This document shows, one piece after another, positions 56,169-64,000 of a DNA stretch of 64,000 nt; positions within the stretch are counted from its first letter, which is position 1, and each line of letters starts with the position of its first letter. The stretch is from Lentzea albidocapillata (GTDB lineage Bacteria; Actinomycetota; Actinomycetes; Mycobacteriales; Pseudonocardiaceae). The stretch is taken from positions 62,001-126,000 of the forward strand of contig NZ_JOEA01000021.1 of the NCBI RefSeq assembly GCF_000719115.1, in the 5' to 3' direction. A model generated the notes under the pieces. That model did no database searches. It was not told the origin of the DNA and was given only the letters and a program-made list of their open reading frames with translations. The position numbers and the translations under genes are program-made.

Positions 56169-57899
56169 ATGACCAGACTGCCGATCGCGGACCGCCGTCA
56201 GGTGCGGCAGGCGGCGGCGCGGCTGCTCCGGGGCGAACGGCGCGCGCTGGCCGTGGTGCTCGTGCTCACCGCGCTCTCGGCGTTGTCGGGGCTCGTCGGG
56301 CCGTATCTGCTAGGCAAGATCGTCGGCGGGGTGGAGGCCGGTTCCCTCACACTGTCCACTGTGGACCAGCTCGCGCTCGGGGTGCTCGGTGCGGCCGCGC
56401 TGCACCTGGTGCTGGTGCGGTACAGCGCGTTGCGGGCGGCGAGGCTCGGCGAACGGTTCCTGGCCTCGTTGCGGGAGGAGGCGGTGACGCGCACGCTGGC
56501 GTTGCCCGCGCGAGTGGTCGACCGGCTTAGTACTGGCGACCTGCTGACCCGCGTGACGAGCGACGTCGGCACCGTCGGCCAGGCGTTGCGGGACAGCGTG
56601 CCCGAGGTGCTCGCGGGCGCCGTGCACCTCGTGGTCGTGTTCGTGGCGGTGTTTTGGCTGGATCCCGTGCTAGGCCTCGTTTCCCTGGCCGGGATGCCGT
56701 TCGTGGTGTGGGTGGTGCGCTGGTATCTCGCCCGTGCGCGCGACGCGTACCTCGCGGAGAGCGAGGCCAACGGCGACGTTGCGGAGATGTCCGCGGCGGT
56801 CGGCGAGGGCAGCCGGACGATCGAGACGTACGGCCTGAGGGCCCGGATGGTGGCGGCGGCGGACGGCACCATCGCGCGGTCGTACCGGGCGCGGCTGAAG
56901 ACGCTCGCGCTCAGGAACGTGCTGTTCCCGGTGACCACCTTCGTGAACACCCTGCCGGCCGCGCTGGTACTGCTCGTCGGTGGCTTCTTCTACGCGGCCG
57001 ACGGCGTGCGGATCGAGGTCGTCGTCACGGCGGTGTTGTGGGTGTGGCGGCTGGTCGAGCCGATGGACCGCATCCTGTTCTGGGTCGAGTTCCTTCAGCG
57101 CGGAGGCGCGTCGTTCGCGCGGATCGAGGGGATCGGGGCCCACGCCGAACCCGCGCCCGCCGTCCGCGAACCGGACAGCGACCGCATCGAGGTGAGTGGA
57201 GTTCATTACTCCTATGTGGACGGCCATGAGGTCCTGCACGGCGTCGACCTCGTGGTGCAGCCGGGAGAACGGCTGGCGATCGTCGGCGTCTCCGGCGCGG
57301 GCAAGTCGACGCTGGGCAGGTTGATCGCGGGCGTCGACCGGCCTGGGGAGGGTTCGGTGCTCGTCGGCGGGGTGTCCGTCGCGGACCTCGCGGCGGCGGG
57401 CGAGCAGCGGATCGTGCTGGTGACGCAAGAACATCACGTGTTCATCGGCTCGGTCAGGGAGAACCTCGCTATGGCGGCACCGGACGCTCCGGACGACCGG
57501 TTGCTCGAAGCGTTGCGCACCGTCGGCGCGGGATGGTTCGAGGAGTTACCGGAAGGTCTGGACACGCTGCTCGGTGCGGGTGGCGTTGAGCTGGATCCCG
57601 CGCAGGCACAACAACTCGCGCTCGCACGCGTTGAGGTCGCCGATCCGCACACGCTGGTGCTCGACGAGGCGACGTCCTCGCTCGACCCGGCCACGGCCAG
57701 GCACGCCGAGCGCGCGATCGCGGCCGTGCGGGAGAGACGCACGGTGATCGCGATCACGCACCGGTTGCAGACCGCGCGTGACGCCGACCGGATCGCGGTC
57801 GTCGACTCGGGCCGGATCGTGGAGTTGGGGTCCCACGACGACCTGGTGGCCAGGGACGGCACCTACGCGACGCTCTGGCGCTCCTGGCACGGTGCCTGA
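56169..57899 (+). CDS. ABC exporter half-transporter with normal Walker motifs but degenerate signature
   Basis: A 576-aa protein with a six-helix membrane domain (about residues 25-310) and a nucleotide-binding domain (about 330-570). Walker A is VGVSGAGKSTLGRL, the Q-loop is VTQEHHVFIGSV, Walker B is TLVLDEATSSLDP and the H-loop is AITHRLQTA. The signature motif, normally LSGGQ, reads ELDPAQAQQLALARV. Together with the degenerate partner encoded upstream it would form a heterodimer with a single complete ATP site. The substrate is unknown; these type IV exporters often carry peptides, lipids or drugs. Confidence 0.92.
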   Translation: MTRLPIADRRQVRQAAARLLRGERRALAVVLVLTALSALSGLVGPYLLGKIVGGVEAGSLTLSTVDQLALGVLGAAALHLVLVRYSALRAARLGERFLASLREEAVTRTLALPARVVDRLSTGDLLTRVTSDVGTVGQALRDSVPEVLAGAVHLVVVFVAVFWLDPVLGLVSLAGMPFVVWVVRWYLARARDAYLAESEANGDVAEMSAAVGEGSRTIETYGLRARMVAAADGTIARSYRARLKTLALRNVLFPVTTFVNTLPAALVLLVGGFFYAADGVRIEVVVTAVLWVWRLVEPMDRILFWVEFLQRGGASFARIEGIGAHAEPAPAVREPDSDRIEVSGVHYSYVDGHEVLHGVDLVVQPGERLAIVGVSGAGKSTLGRLIAGVDRPGEGSVLVGGVSVADLAAAGEQRIVLVTQEHHVFIGSVRENLAMAAPDAPDDRLLEALRTVGAGWFEELPEGLDTLLGAGGVELDPAQAQQLALARVEVADPHTLVLDEATSSLDPATARHAERAIAAVRERRTVIAITHRLQTARDADRIAVVDSGRIVELGSHDDLVARDGTYATLWRSWHGA

Positions 57900-59120
57900 T
57901 CAGGTCAGGGGAACCTGGACCGAGTCGCCGTTCGGCCGTTCGACGGCCACCTCGGTCGTGCCCGCAGGTGCTATCCACACGTCCGGCCGCCGGTCCGGAC
58001 CGATGCGTGCGCCGAACTCGGCCACGACAGTGCCCATGTCGCCGGGCAGCCTCACCCGTGCCGGCAGCGCCGCGGTCCTGTTCACCGCGCTGCCGGCCAG
58101 ACCGCCGTCGAACGTGCCGTTCGCCCGGTAGATGGCGGCGTACGTCTCGCCGTTCGCCTCGAACACGGAGGCGAACCTGCCATCCGGCAGCCACGCCTGC
58201 ACCTGCCACCTGCCCCACTCGTAGTCGCGCACGACGTAGTCGAGCACTCCGGCCCTCTGCATGTCCCGGTGCGAGAGCATCGACTTCATCTGCGGGTGTT
58301 CGTCCTGGCGGTCCGTCGCCCAAACGTTCTCGGTCCAGCCGAGGCCGACGTGCGGCTGGAACGCGCCGGCCGGTCCGTAGTCCGGCTTCGCCATGAGCGG
58401 TTCGCTGATGAAGTCGTCGGCGGCGGGCTTGGTGCCGGACCGCACGAACACCGGCCGGTCCGCCTGCAGTGCGCTCACCACGGCCACGCCACCTCCGCTG
58501 GTCTCGGCCGCCTGCCACTGCCGCGACAGCCGGCCGTCCCCGCCGCGTACCGGCCGCTGTGACCAGTAGACCGTCCGGCCGAGGCTCAGCACGACGTTCG
58601 TCGACTCGCTCGCGCCGAAGCGGTACAGCCCGCGCTCACGTTCACCGTCGAGGAGCACCTCGCGATCCACGACCTTGTTCACCGCGACCAGGCCGACGAG
58701 GGTCTTGGGCGTGGGTGTGCTCGCCACCCGGACTGGTTGCAAGATCAGTGCCGCGGGGCCGTCCGGCGTGCTGCCCGCCCAGAAGACGCGTGCGGGAGCC
58801 GAGAAGTCCGTGATGCGCTCCGGTGCCTCCTGTGTGCTTTGCCACACCTGCAGTGCGTGCTCGACGTCCTTCTGGCTGGACGCCAGGTCGCCACTCGTCG
58901 CGGCCGTCAGTCGCGGATCGCGGGTGGTGAAGTCGCCGTGCTCGTCGGAACGGGTCACCACCACCCCCGCCGTCACTCCGGCGAGTAGCGCCACTGCCGC
59001 GGTCACCGCCACCAGCTTGCGTGTGTGCCTGCGTCGTCCCCCGGCCATCACGTCCCCCACGAATCCCGGCCGCACGTCGAGTTCCGCCGTGGCGGCCTCC
59101 ATTGCCTGCTTCAACTCCAC
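57900..59120 (-). CDS. Single-pass membrane protein, probable anti-sigma factor or sigma-linked sensor
   Basis: A 406-aa protein with a short cytoplasmic N-terminus (about 35 residues, [20 protein letters not shown]), one transmembrane segment (about 37-57) and a large extracytoplasmic domain of about 350 residues without a recognised family. Its start overlaps the stop of the ECF sigma gene by 10 nt. Co-occurrence and topology are those of an anti-sigma factor, but the cytoplasmic part lacks an obvious zinc-binding anti-sigma motif. The role is therefore inferred. The gene is convergent with the ABC operon. Confidence 0.7.
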   Translation of the reverse strand: MELKQAMEAATAELDVRPGFVGDVMAGGRRRHTRKLVAVTAAVALLAGVTAGVVVTRSDEHGDFTTRDPRLTAATSGDLASSQKDVEHALQVWQSTQEAPERITDFSAPARVFWAGSTPDGPAALILQPVRVASTPTPKTLVGLVAVNKVVDREVLLDGERERGLYRFGASESTNVVLSLGRTVYWSQRPVRGGDGRLSRQWQAAETSGGGVAVVSALQADRPVFVRSGTKPAADDFISEPLMAKPDYGPAGAFQPHVGLGWTENVWATDRQDEHPQMKSMLSHRDMQRAGVLDYVVRDYEWGRWQVQAWLPDGRFASVFEANGETYAAIYRANGTFDGGLAGSAVNRTAALPARVRLPGDMGTVVAEFGARIGPDRRPDVWIAPAGTTEVAVERPNGDSVQVPLT

Positions 59121-59599
59121 GTCAGCACCTGCTCACCCATCAGTTCGCGCATGCGGGCGAGGCCGCGCGAGGTCTGGCTCTTCACCGTGCCGACGCCGCA
59201 TCCGAGTGCACGCGCGGTCTCCGCCTCACTGAGGTCGTCGAAGAACCGCAGCACCAGAACGGCGCGCATCTTCTTCGGCAACTGCGCCAACGCACGCACC
59301 ACGCTGTCTGCGTCCACGACCTGTTGCTCGTGTCCGTGCGCAGTAGGTACCGCCCCCAGTTCCAGCGGTGCCTCCGGTTTGCGGGAACGCCGGCGCCAGC
59401 GGTTCGCGGCCGCGTTGGCCAGCGCGGCGCGTGCGTACGCTTCAGGTGAGGACCTGATCCGGTGCCACTTGCCGTACATGCTCATGAGGACGTCCTGCAG
59501 AATGTCCTCAGCGGCGCCTTTGTCGCCACCGCACAGCAGGTAGGCGGTGCGCAACAGTGCCTGCGACCGCAACGCCACGAAGTCCTCGAAGTCCTGCAT
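59111..59599 (-). CDS. ECF sigma factor (SigE-like family)
   Basis: A 162-aa RNA polymerase sigma factor. Region 2 covers [18 protein letters not shown] and [18 protein letters not shown]; region 4 covers [20 protein letters not shown] and [23 protein letters not shown] 59599 has AGGGGGG upstream; the longer frame lacks this. It lies divergent from atpC and overlaps the next gene, which probably encodes its membrane-bound regulator. Confidence 0.92.
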   Translation of the reverse strand: MQDFEDFVALRSQALLRTAYLLCGGDKGAAEDILQDVLMSMYGKWHRIRSSPEAYARAALANAAANRWRRRSRKPEAPLELGAVPTAHGHEQQVVDADSVVRALAQLPKKMRAVLVLRFFDDLSEAETARALGCGVGTVKSQTSRGLARMRELMGEQVLTWS

Positions 59600-59705
59600 G
59601 TCCCCCCTTCGGCGGTCGTCGAAGGTACTGACACCGGGCGGGGCGGCAAGGTTGTCAGGCGACCGTTTAGACTCAGTTCGACTCCAGACGACGAGGGAGA
59701 TACGC

Positions 59706-60071
59706 GTGGCCGAGATGACCGTTGAACTGGTCGCCGTTGAACGCCGTTTGTGGTCCGGTAAGGCCACCTCTGTTTCGGCGCAGACCACCGAGGGCGAGAT
59801 CGGCATCCTGCCCGGTCACGAGCCCGTGCTCGGCCAGCTGGTCGAGGGTGGAGTGGTGCGCGTGCGCACGACGGACGGTGGCCTTGTCACCGCCGCTGTG
59901 CATGGTGGCTTCCTGTCCGTGACCGGCTCCGGCGTATCGATTCTCGCCGAGGACGCCGAGCTCGCGGGCGAGATCGACGTGAACGCGGCGCGCACGGCGC
60001 TGCAGGACGCGGACGACGCAGAGCGCGCACGAGCGGCAGCGCGCGTGCGGGCCGTGGAACAGTCGGCCTGA
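59706..60071 (+). CDS. atpC: ATP synthase F1 subunit epsilon
   Basis: A 121-aa subunit that links rotor and catalytic head. The beta-sandwich domain includes [37 protein letters not shown] and [20 protein letters not shown], followed by two helices ([20 protein letters not shown]). GTG 59706 has GAGGGAGA upstream, and a TAGACT -10-like box lies at 59667-59672. It is therefore expressed from its own promoter, separate from the rest of the atp operon, from which it is 6.5 kb distant. Confidence 0.96.
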   Translation: MAEMTVELVAVERRLWSGKATSVSAQTTEGEIGILPGHEPVLGQLVEGGVVRVRTTDGGLVTAAVHGGFLSVTGSGVSILAEDAELAGEIDVNAARTALQDADDAERARAAARVRAVEQSA

Positions 60072-60093
60072 GACCGGGCACGAGGCCGCAGCC

Positions 60094-60525
60094 GTGGGGA
60101 TCACCGAGAGTGCCGGCCTGATCCTTCTTGGGGTGGCGATCGTCATCACGTACTTCGCCTGGCGCCGCATCCGGCTGCTGCGTGAGGGTGGTGTGCACGT
60201 CGCCCTGCGCAGCCAGTTCGACGATCGTGGGCGTGGCTGGCACCTGGGCGTAGGGCACTACCGGGGCGACTCGTTCGCCTGGTTCCGGGTGCTTTCGCTC
60301 GGGTCCGGGCCGAACGAGCTGATCTCCCGGGACGGGCTCGAGATCGATGCCCGGCGAGAGCCGACCGGGCCTGAGGCCTATGCCATGCCGGTGGGCGCGA
60401 TTGTGCTGCGATGCCGGTCCGCCTCGGGTGAGGTGGAGATCGCGATGGGGCCGGATGCTCTTACCGGGTTCCTGTCCTGGCTCGAGTCTTCGCCTCCGGG
60501 GCGATCGATTCCCTGGGCTTCTTGA
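60094..60525 (+). CDS. DUF2550 family membrane protein
   Basis: A 143-aa protein with one N-terminal transmembrane helix (about residues 6-23) followed by a soluble DUF2550 domain (LRSQFDDRGRGWHLGVGHY, GDSFAWFRVLSLGSGPN, PVGAIVLRCRSASGEVEIAM). The family is found next to atpC across actinobacteria; its function is unknown. GTG start 22 nt after atpC, so both are probably cotranscribed. Confidence 0.9.
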   Translation: MGITESAGLILLGVAIVITYFAWRRIRLLREGGVHVALRSQFDDRGRGWHLGVGHYRGDSFAWFRVLSLGSGPNELISRDGLEIDARREPTGPEAYAMPVGAIVLRCRSASGEVEIAMGPDALTGFLSWLESSPPGRSIPWAS

Positions 60526-60535
60526 GATTGTGCGA

Positions 60536-60570
60536 ACGACCCGTCGGGGGTTTCCCCGGCGGGTCGTTTT
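60536..60570 (+). terminator. Intrinsic terminator after DUF2550 gene
   Basis: ACGACCCGTCGGGG, a GTTT loop and CCCCGGCGGGTCGT form a 14-bp stem with one wobble pair, followed by TTT. It lies 10 nt after the DUF2550 stop. Confidence 0.92.
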
Positions 60571-60626
60571 GCTTTGGCGCGCGAGAGGTCGCCTGGTTCT
60601 CGCGTCGCGACAGAACTGAGCGTGCG

Positions 60627-61199
60627 TCAGGCGTTCTCGCCCGGCTGCCACAGGACGTCGCCGTCCGGGTTGGCCACGCGAGCCAGGATGAACAGCAGGT
60701 CCGAGAGCCGGTTCAGGTACTTGGCCGTGAGGACGTTCGTGTGCTCGGCGTCCTCTTCGATCAGTGACCACGTGCGCCGTTCCGCGCGGCGGGCGATGGT
60801 GCGTGCCTGGTGCAGCAGGGCTGCTCCTGGCGTGCCCCCGTTCAGGATGAACGAGTCGAGCTTGCCCAGGCGTTCGTTGAACGTGTCGCAGTAGGTCTCC
60901 AGGCGGTCCACGTAGGCCTGGGTGACGCGCAGGGGTGGGTACTTCGGGTCCGGGGTGATCGGGGTGCAGAGGTCCGCTCCGACGTCGAAGAGGTCGTTCT
61001 GCACCTTGCGCACCACCTCGAAGACGTCTGGTGCCAGTTGGCCGAGCGCCAGGGCCACGCCGAGGGACGCGTTCGTTTCGTCCACGTCCGCGTAGGCCTC
61101 GATGCGTGGTGAGGTCTTGGGGACGCGGGAGAAGTCGCCGAGGCCGGTCGTACCGTCGTCGCCGACCCGCGTGTAGATCTTGGTGAGATGTACCGCCAT
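60627..61199 (-). CDS. PduO-type cob(I)alamin adenosyltransferase
   Basis: A 190-aa ATP:corrinoid adenosyltransferase that makes adenosylcobalamin. The N-terminal ATP loop is HLTKIYTRVGDDGTTGLGDF, followed by YADVDETNASLGVALAL. The later segments NDLFDVGADLC, FILNGGTPGAALLHQARTI and RRAERRTWSLIEED are characteristic of the PduO type. ATG 61199 is 7 nt from a TAAAGT -10 box on the same strand. Its product is the cofactor of the mutase encoded at 62881. Confidence 0.94.
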   Translation of the reverse strand: MAVHLTKIYTRVGDDGTTGLGDFSRVPKTSPRIEAYADVDETNASLGVALALGQLAPDVFEVVRKVQNDLFDVGADLCTPITPDPKYPPLRVTQAYVDRLETYCDTFNERLGKLDSFILNGGTPGAALLHQARTIARRAERRTWSLIEEDAEHTNVLTAKYLNRLSDLLFILARVANPDGDVLWQPGENA

Positions 61200-61206
61200 G
61201 GCTGGC

Positions 61207-61228
61207 ACTTTAGAGCCGTACGTAGGAT
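61207..61228. promoter_or_regulatory. Two back-to-back leaderless promoters in a 35-nt gap
   Basis: On the minus strand TAAAGT (61212-61207) ends 7 nt before the adenosyltransferase ATG. On the plus strand TAGGAT (61223-61228) ends 6 nt before the murA GTG. Neither gene has a ribosome site. The two -35 regions must lie within or beyond each other's boxes, so the genes may compete for polymerase. Confidence 0.6.
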
Positions 61229-61234
61229 TGCCGC

Positions 61235-62500
61235 GTGAGCGAGCATTTCCGGGTACACGGTGGCGCAAGGCTGGTCGGCGAAGTTGATGTCGTCGGCGCC
61301 AAGAACAGCGTGCTCAAGCTGATGGCCGCAGCCCTGCTGGCCGAGGGCACCACGACCATCACCAACTGCCCGGACATCCTCGACGTGCCGCTGATGGCGG
61401 ACGCGCTGCGGAGTCTCGGGTGCGAGGTCGAGCTCGAAGGTGACGTGGCGAGGATCACCACGCCCGCCGAGCTGAGCCATCGGGCTGATTCCGAGGCCAT
61501 GGGCAAGCTGCGCGCGAGCATCTGTGTGCTCGGGCCGCTGGTCGGGCGGTGCAAGCGCGCGGTCGTGGCGTTGCCCGGCGGTGACGCGATCGGTTCGCGG
61601 CCGTTGGACATGCACCAGAGCGGGCTCGAGAAGCTCGGTGCGCGGACGTGGATCGAACACGGCTGCATCGTCGCCGAGGCCGAGGGGCTGCACGGCACGC
61701 AGATCTGGCTCGACTTCCCGAGCATGGGCGCGACCGAGAACATCCTGATGGCGGCCGTGCTGGCCACCGGGACGACGGTCATCGACAACGCCGCTCGTGA
61801 GCCCGAGATCGTCGACCTCTGCCTGATGCTCAACCAGATGGGCGCGAAGGTCGAGGGCGCCGGCACGTCCACCCTCACCGTCCACGGCGTGACCGAGCTC
61901 AAGCCGACCGAGCACCGGGTCATCGGTGACCGGATCGTGGGTGCGACCTGGGGTTTCGCCGCCGTCATGACGCGTGGCGACGTGCGGGTGCGCGGTGTGA
62001 ACCCGCACCACCTCGACCTGGTGCTGGAGAAGCTGCGCATGGCGGGCGCCGAGGTCACCGTCTACGAGGGTGAGGACGAGGGGTTCCGCGTCGTCATGGA
62101 GGGGCGGCCCAAGGCGGTCGACTTCGTGACGCTGCCGTATCCGGGGTTCGCCACGGACAACCAGCCGTTCGCGATCGCGCTGTCCACGGTCTCCGAGGGC
62201 ACCGCGATGATCACCGAAAACCTGTTCGAGTCACGGTTCCGGTTCATCGACGAGATGATCAGGCTCGGGGCCGACGCGCGCACGGACGGTCATCACGCCG
62301 TGATCCGCGGGATCGAGAAGCTGTCCAGCGCGCCGGTGTGGGCGTCGGACATCCGCGCTGGTGCGGGGCTTGTTCTCGCCGGTCTGTGCGCTGACGGTGC
62401 CACCGAGGTCTACGAGATCTTCCACATCGAGCGCGGTTACCCCGGGTTCGTGGAGAACCTCCGCAAGCTGGGTGCCGACGTGGAGCGCGTCAGCTCCTGA
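61235..62500 (+). CDS. murA: UDP-N-acetylglucosamine 1-carboxyvinyltransferase
   Basis: A 421-aa cytoplasmic enzyme that adds enolpyruvate to UDP-GlcNAc, the first committed step of peptidoglycan synthesis. It has two similar domains. [18 protein letters not shown] holds the catalytic Lys-Asn pair, and [13 protein letters not shown] precedes the active-site loop [14 protein letters not shown]. In most bacteria the loop has Cys where this protein has Asp117, the same change as in Mycobacterium tuberculosis, which makes the enzyme insensitive to fosfomycin. It starts at GTG 61235. The 3' end overlaps the convergent small gene by 11 nt. Confidence 0.97.
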   Translation: MSEHFRVHGGARLVGEVDVVGAKNSVLKLMAAALLAEGTTTITNCPDILDVPLMADALRSLGCEVELEGDVARITTPAELSHRADSEAMGKLRASICVLGPLVGRCKRAVVALPGGDAIGSRPLDMHQSGLEKLGARTWIEHGCIVAEAEGLHGTQIWLDFPSMGATENILMAAVLATGTTVIDNAAREPEIVDLCLMLNQMGAKVEGAGTSTLTVHGVTELKPTEHRVIGDRIVGATWGFAAVMTRGDVRVRGVNPHHLDLVLEKLRMAGAEVTVYEGEDEGFRVVMEGRPKAVDFVTLPYPGFATDNQPFAIALSTVSEGTAMITENLFESRFRFIDEMIRLGADARTDGHHAVIRGIEKLSSAPVWASDIRAGAGLVLAGLCADGATEVYEIFHIERGYPGFVENLRKLGADVERVSS

Positions 62501-62777
62501 GCACCAGCTGCGCGTTCGGGACGTCCGCCGGGAACACCATCACCCGGTAGGGCGCGTGTCGCGAGCGCGTGGCACGCACCCCGTTCCGCTTCAGCTTCTG
62601 CACCAGGACGTTCGCGGCTTCCTCTGTCGGGACGACCGCGACCTCGCTCAGCAACCCGAAGTCCGTGCCGTCCAGATCCGGCACGGGCCGTTTGTCGTTG
62701 CCCGCGAAGTACCTCAGCACCAGAGCCAGCAAGCCGAGAACCGCGAAGACGATCCCGGTCTGGTAGAAGCCCGTCAC
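62490..62777 (-). CDS. Small membrane-anchored protein, DUF2007-like
   Basis: A 95-aa protein from GTG 62777: an N-terminal transmembrane helix (about residues 4-21, [18 protein letters not shown]) and a small alpha/beta domain ([20 protein letters not shown], then [20 protein letters not shown]). The domain resembles DUF2007-type putative signal-transducing proteins, a tentative call. A longer upstream frame exists but has poor coding character. CATGAT 6 nt before the GTG may be a -10 box. It is convergent with murA and divergent from the mutase gene. Confidence 0.65.
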   Translation of the reverse strand: MTGFYQTGIVFAVLGLLALVLRYFAGNDKRPVPDLDGTDFGLLSEVAVVPTEEAANVLVQKLKRNGVRATRSRHAPYRVMVFPADVPNAQLVLRS

Positions 62778-62880
62778 CTCTTCATCATGCTCCCAGCGGT
62801 CACGATTCAGTGAGCAATCGCACGCGCAGCAATGGTTACCGGCCAGTACCCTCCTGAGAACGACGATGTGGGAGGTTGCT

Positions 62881-64000
62881 GTGCCGTACCCAGCTGACCG
62901 TGAGCGCGACCGGCCCTGGGTGATGCGCACGTACGCGGGTCACTCGTCGGCCACCGCCTCCAACGAGCTCTACCGCCGGAACCTGTCGAAGGGCCAGACC
63001 GGGTTGTCGGTGGCGTTCGACCTGCCGACGCAGACCGGCTACGACCCCGACGACGAGCTCGCGAAGGGCGAGGTCGGCAAGGTCGGCGTGCCCATCAGCC
63101 ACATCGGCGACATGCGGCAGCTCTTCGACCAGATCCCGCTCGCCGGCGCCAACACGTCGATGACGATCAACGCGACGGCCATGTGGCTGCTCGCCATGTA
63201 CGTCACCGTGGCCGAGGAACAGGGCGCGGACCCGTCGGCGCTCGCCGGCACGACGCAGAACGACATCATCAAGGAGTACCTGTCCCGCGGCACCTACGTG
63301 TTCCCGCCGGGACCGTCGCTGCGGCTGATCACCGACATGGTCGCGTGGACCGTGTCGAACGTGCCGAAGTGGAACCCGATCAACATCTGCAGCTACCACC
63401 TCCAGGAGGTCGGCGCGACGCCGGCGCAGGAGGTCGCGTACGCGATGTGCACGGCGATCGCCGTCCTCGACTCGGTGCGCGACTCCGGTCAGGTGCCGCA
63501 GGAGAAGTTCGGTGAGGTCGTCGCTCGCATCTCCTTCTTCGTGAACGCCGGTGTGCGGTTCATCGAGGAAATGTGCAAGATGCGCGCGTTCGCCCAGCTG
63601 TGGGACGAGATCACGCTGGAGCGTTACGGCGTCGAGAACCCGAAGCACCGCCGGTTCCGCTACGGCGTGCAGGTCAACTCCCTCGGTCTCACCGAGGCGC
63701 AGCCGGAGAACAACGTCCAGCGCATCGTGCTGGAGATGCTCGCGGTCTCGTTGTCCCGCAACGCCCGTGCGCGCGCCATCCAGCTCCCCGCGTGGAACGA
63801 GGCACTCGGCCTGCCGCGCCCGTGGGACCAGCAGTGGGCGTTGCGCATGCAGCAGGTGCTCGCCTACGAGACGGACCTCCTGGAGTACGACGACATCTTC
63901 GACGGCTCGCCGGTCATCGAGGCGAAGGTCGGCGAGATCCTGGCCGGTGCCCGCGAGGAGATCGACCGCGTGCAGGCGATGGGCGGCGCCGTCGCGGCCG
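62881..64000 (+). CDS. meaA: MeaA-type (ethylmalonyl-CoA-like) B12-dependent mutase, 3' part outside window
   Basis: The first 373 residues of an adenosylcobalamin-dependent acyl-CoA mutase. The start PYPADRERDRPWVMRTYAGH, then NLSKGQTGLSVAFDLPTQTG and TSMTINATAMWLLAMYVTVA, match the MeaA / ethylmalonyl-CoA mutase branch more than methylmalonyl-CoA mutase. INICSYHLQEVGATPAQEVA and VQVNSLGLTEAQPENNVQRI belong to the substrate-binding barrel. The C-terminal B12-binding domain is not in the window. GTG 62881 has GGGAGG upstream. It suggests an ethylmalonyl-CoA or related butyryl-CoA route; substrate assignment is by family. Confidence 0.88.
   Translation, partial: MPYPADRERDRPWVMRTYAGHSSATASNELYRRNLSKGQTGLSVAFDLPTQTGYDPDDELAKGEVGKVGVPISHIGDMRQLFDQIPLAGANTSMTINATAMWLLAMYVTVAEEQGADPSALAGTTQNDIIKEYLSRGTYVFPPGPSLRLITDMVAWTVSNVPKWNPINICSYHLQEVGATPAQEVAYAMCTAIAVLDSVRDSGQVPQEKFGEVVARISFFVNAGVRFIEEMCKMRAFAQLWDEITLERYGVENPKHRRFRYGVQVNSLGLTEAQPENNVQRIVLEMLAVSLSRNARARAIQLPAWNEALGLPRPWDQQWALRMQQVLAYETDLLEYDDIFDGSPVIEAKVGEILAGAREEIDRVQAMGGAVAA

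Noticed and set aside
53320..59599. Natural-product biosynthetic cluster around the MFS and ABC transporters
   Set aside because: No biosynthetic enzyme, carrier protein or precursor peptide gene is present; only transporters and a sigma factor.

Overview
The window comes from a high-GC actinomycete, most likely a member of the Pseudonocardiaceae (Lentzea / Actinosynnema / Lechevalieria type). Support comes from the uniformly G/C-rich third codon positions, GTG and TTG starts, many genes whose start codon lies 6-9 nt after a TANNNT -10 box (leaderless pattern), an ESX-type secretion accessory locus with EspG/PPE/DUF3558 proteins, a MurA with Asp in place of the catalytic Cys, a DUF2550 gene next to atpC, and a MeaA-type mutase. 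No 16S gene or other decisive marker is present, so the genus is inference.

Region 1 (1-12,456) is the right-hand part of an integrative conjugative element. On the minus strand it carries conjugation genes: a VirB4-like ATPase cut by the left edge, a PrgI-like protein, a TrbL/VirB6-like channel protein, a small pilin-like protein and an HTH-containing protein. Divergently on the plus strand lie two methyltransferase-fold genes and a stand-alone 'Recombinase'-domain protein. Then come an XRE repressor-like gene on the minus strand, a catalytically dead resolvase-like protein, a 65-aa protein and a complete large serine recombinase. The recombinase reading frame runs through tRNA-Arg(CCG), which is the probable attachment site.

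Region 2 (12,457-22,100) is ordinary chromosome: a CDF metal exporter, a large secreted GH92 mannosidase with a palindromic operator-like site, an acyl-CoA dehydrogenase and a DUF305/DUF3105 pair. Region 3 (22,100-36,400) is a conserved housekeeping run: argS-lysA-hom-thrC-thrB with start/stop overlaps, rho, rpmE, prfA, an acyl-CoA thioesterase/BAAT-like hydrolase, lpdA and prmC. Region 4 (36,396-44,030) is accessory. It holds a membrane protein / small protein pair sharing a peptide motif, an ESX accessory operon whose distal genes carry several frameshifts, and a degenerate stretch. Region 5 (44,037-60,570) holds tsaC, wecA and the ATP synthase operon atpI-B-E-F-H-A-G-D. About 6.5 kb of foreign-looking genes separate atpD from atpC: an MFS transporter, an asymmetric heterodimeric ABC exporter with a small palindromic MITE between its halves, and an ECF sigma factor with a probable anti-sigma protein. 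Region 6 (60,627-64,000) has a PduO-type cobalamin adenosyltransferase divergent from murA, a small membrane protein, and a B12-dependent MeaA-type mutase cut by the right edge.

The most unusual items are the serine recombinase with inactive paralogues running into a tRNA, the shared GPVIxSNxGTSGxARTG motif in two coupled genes (possible homotypic signalling module), the split ATP synthase operon, the ABC pair with complementary nucleotide-site defects, and the MITE.
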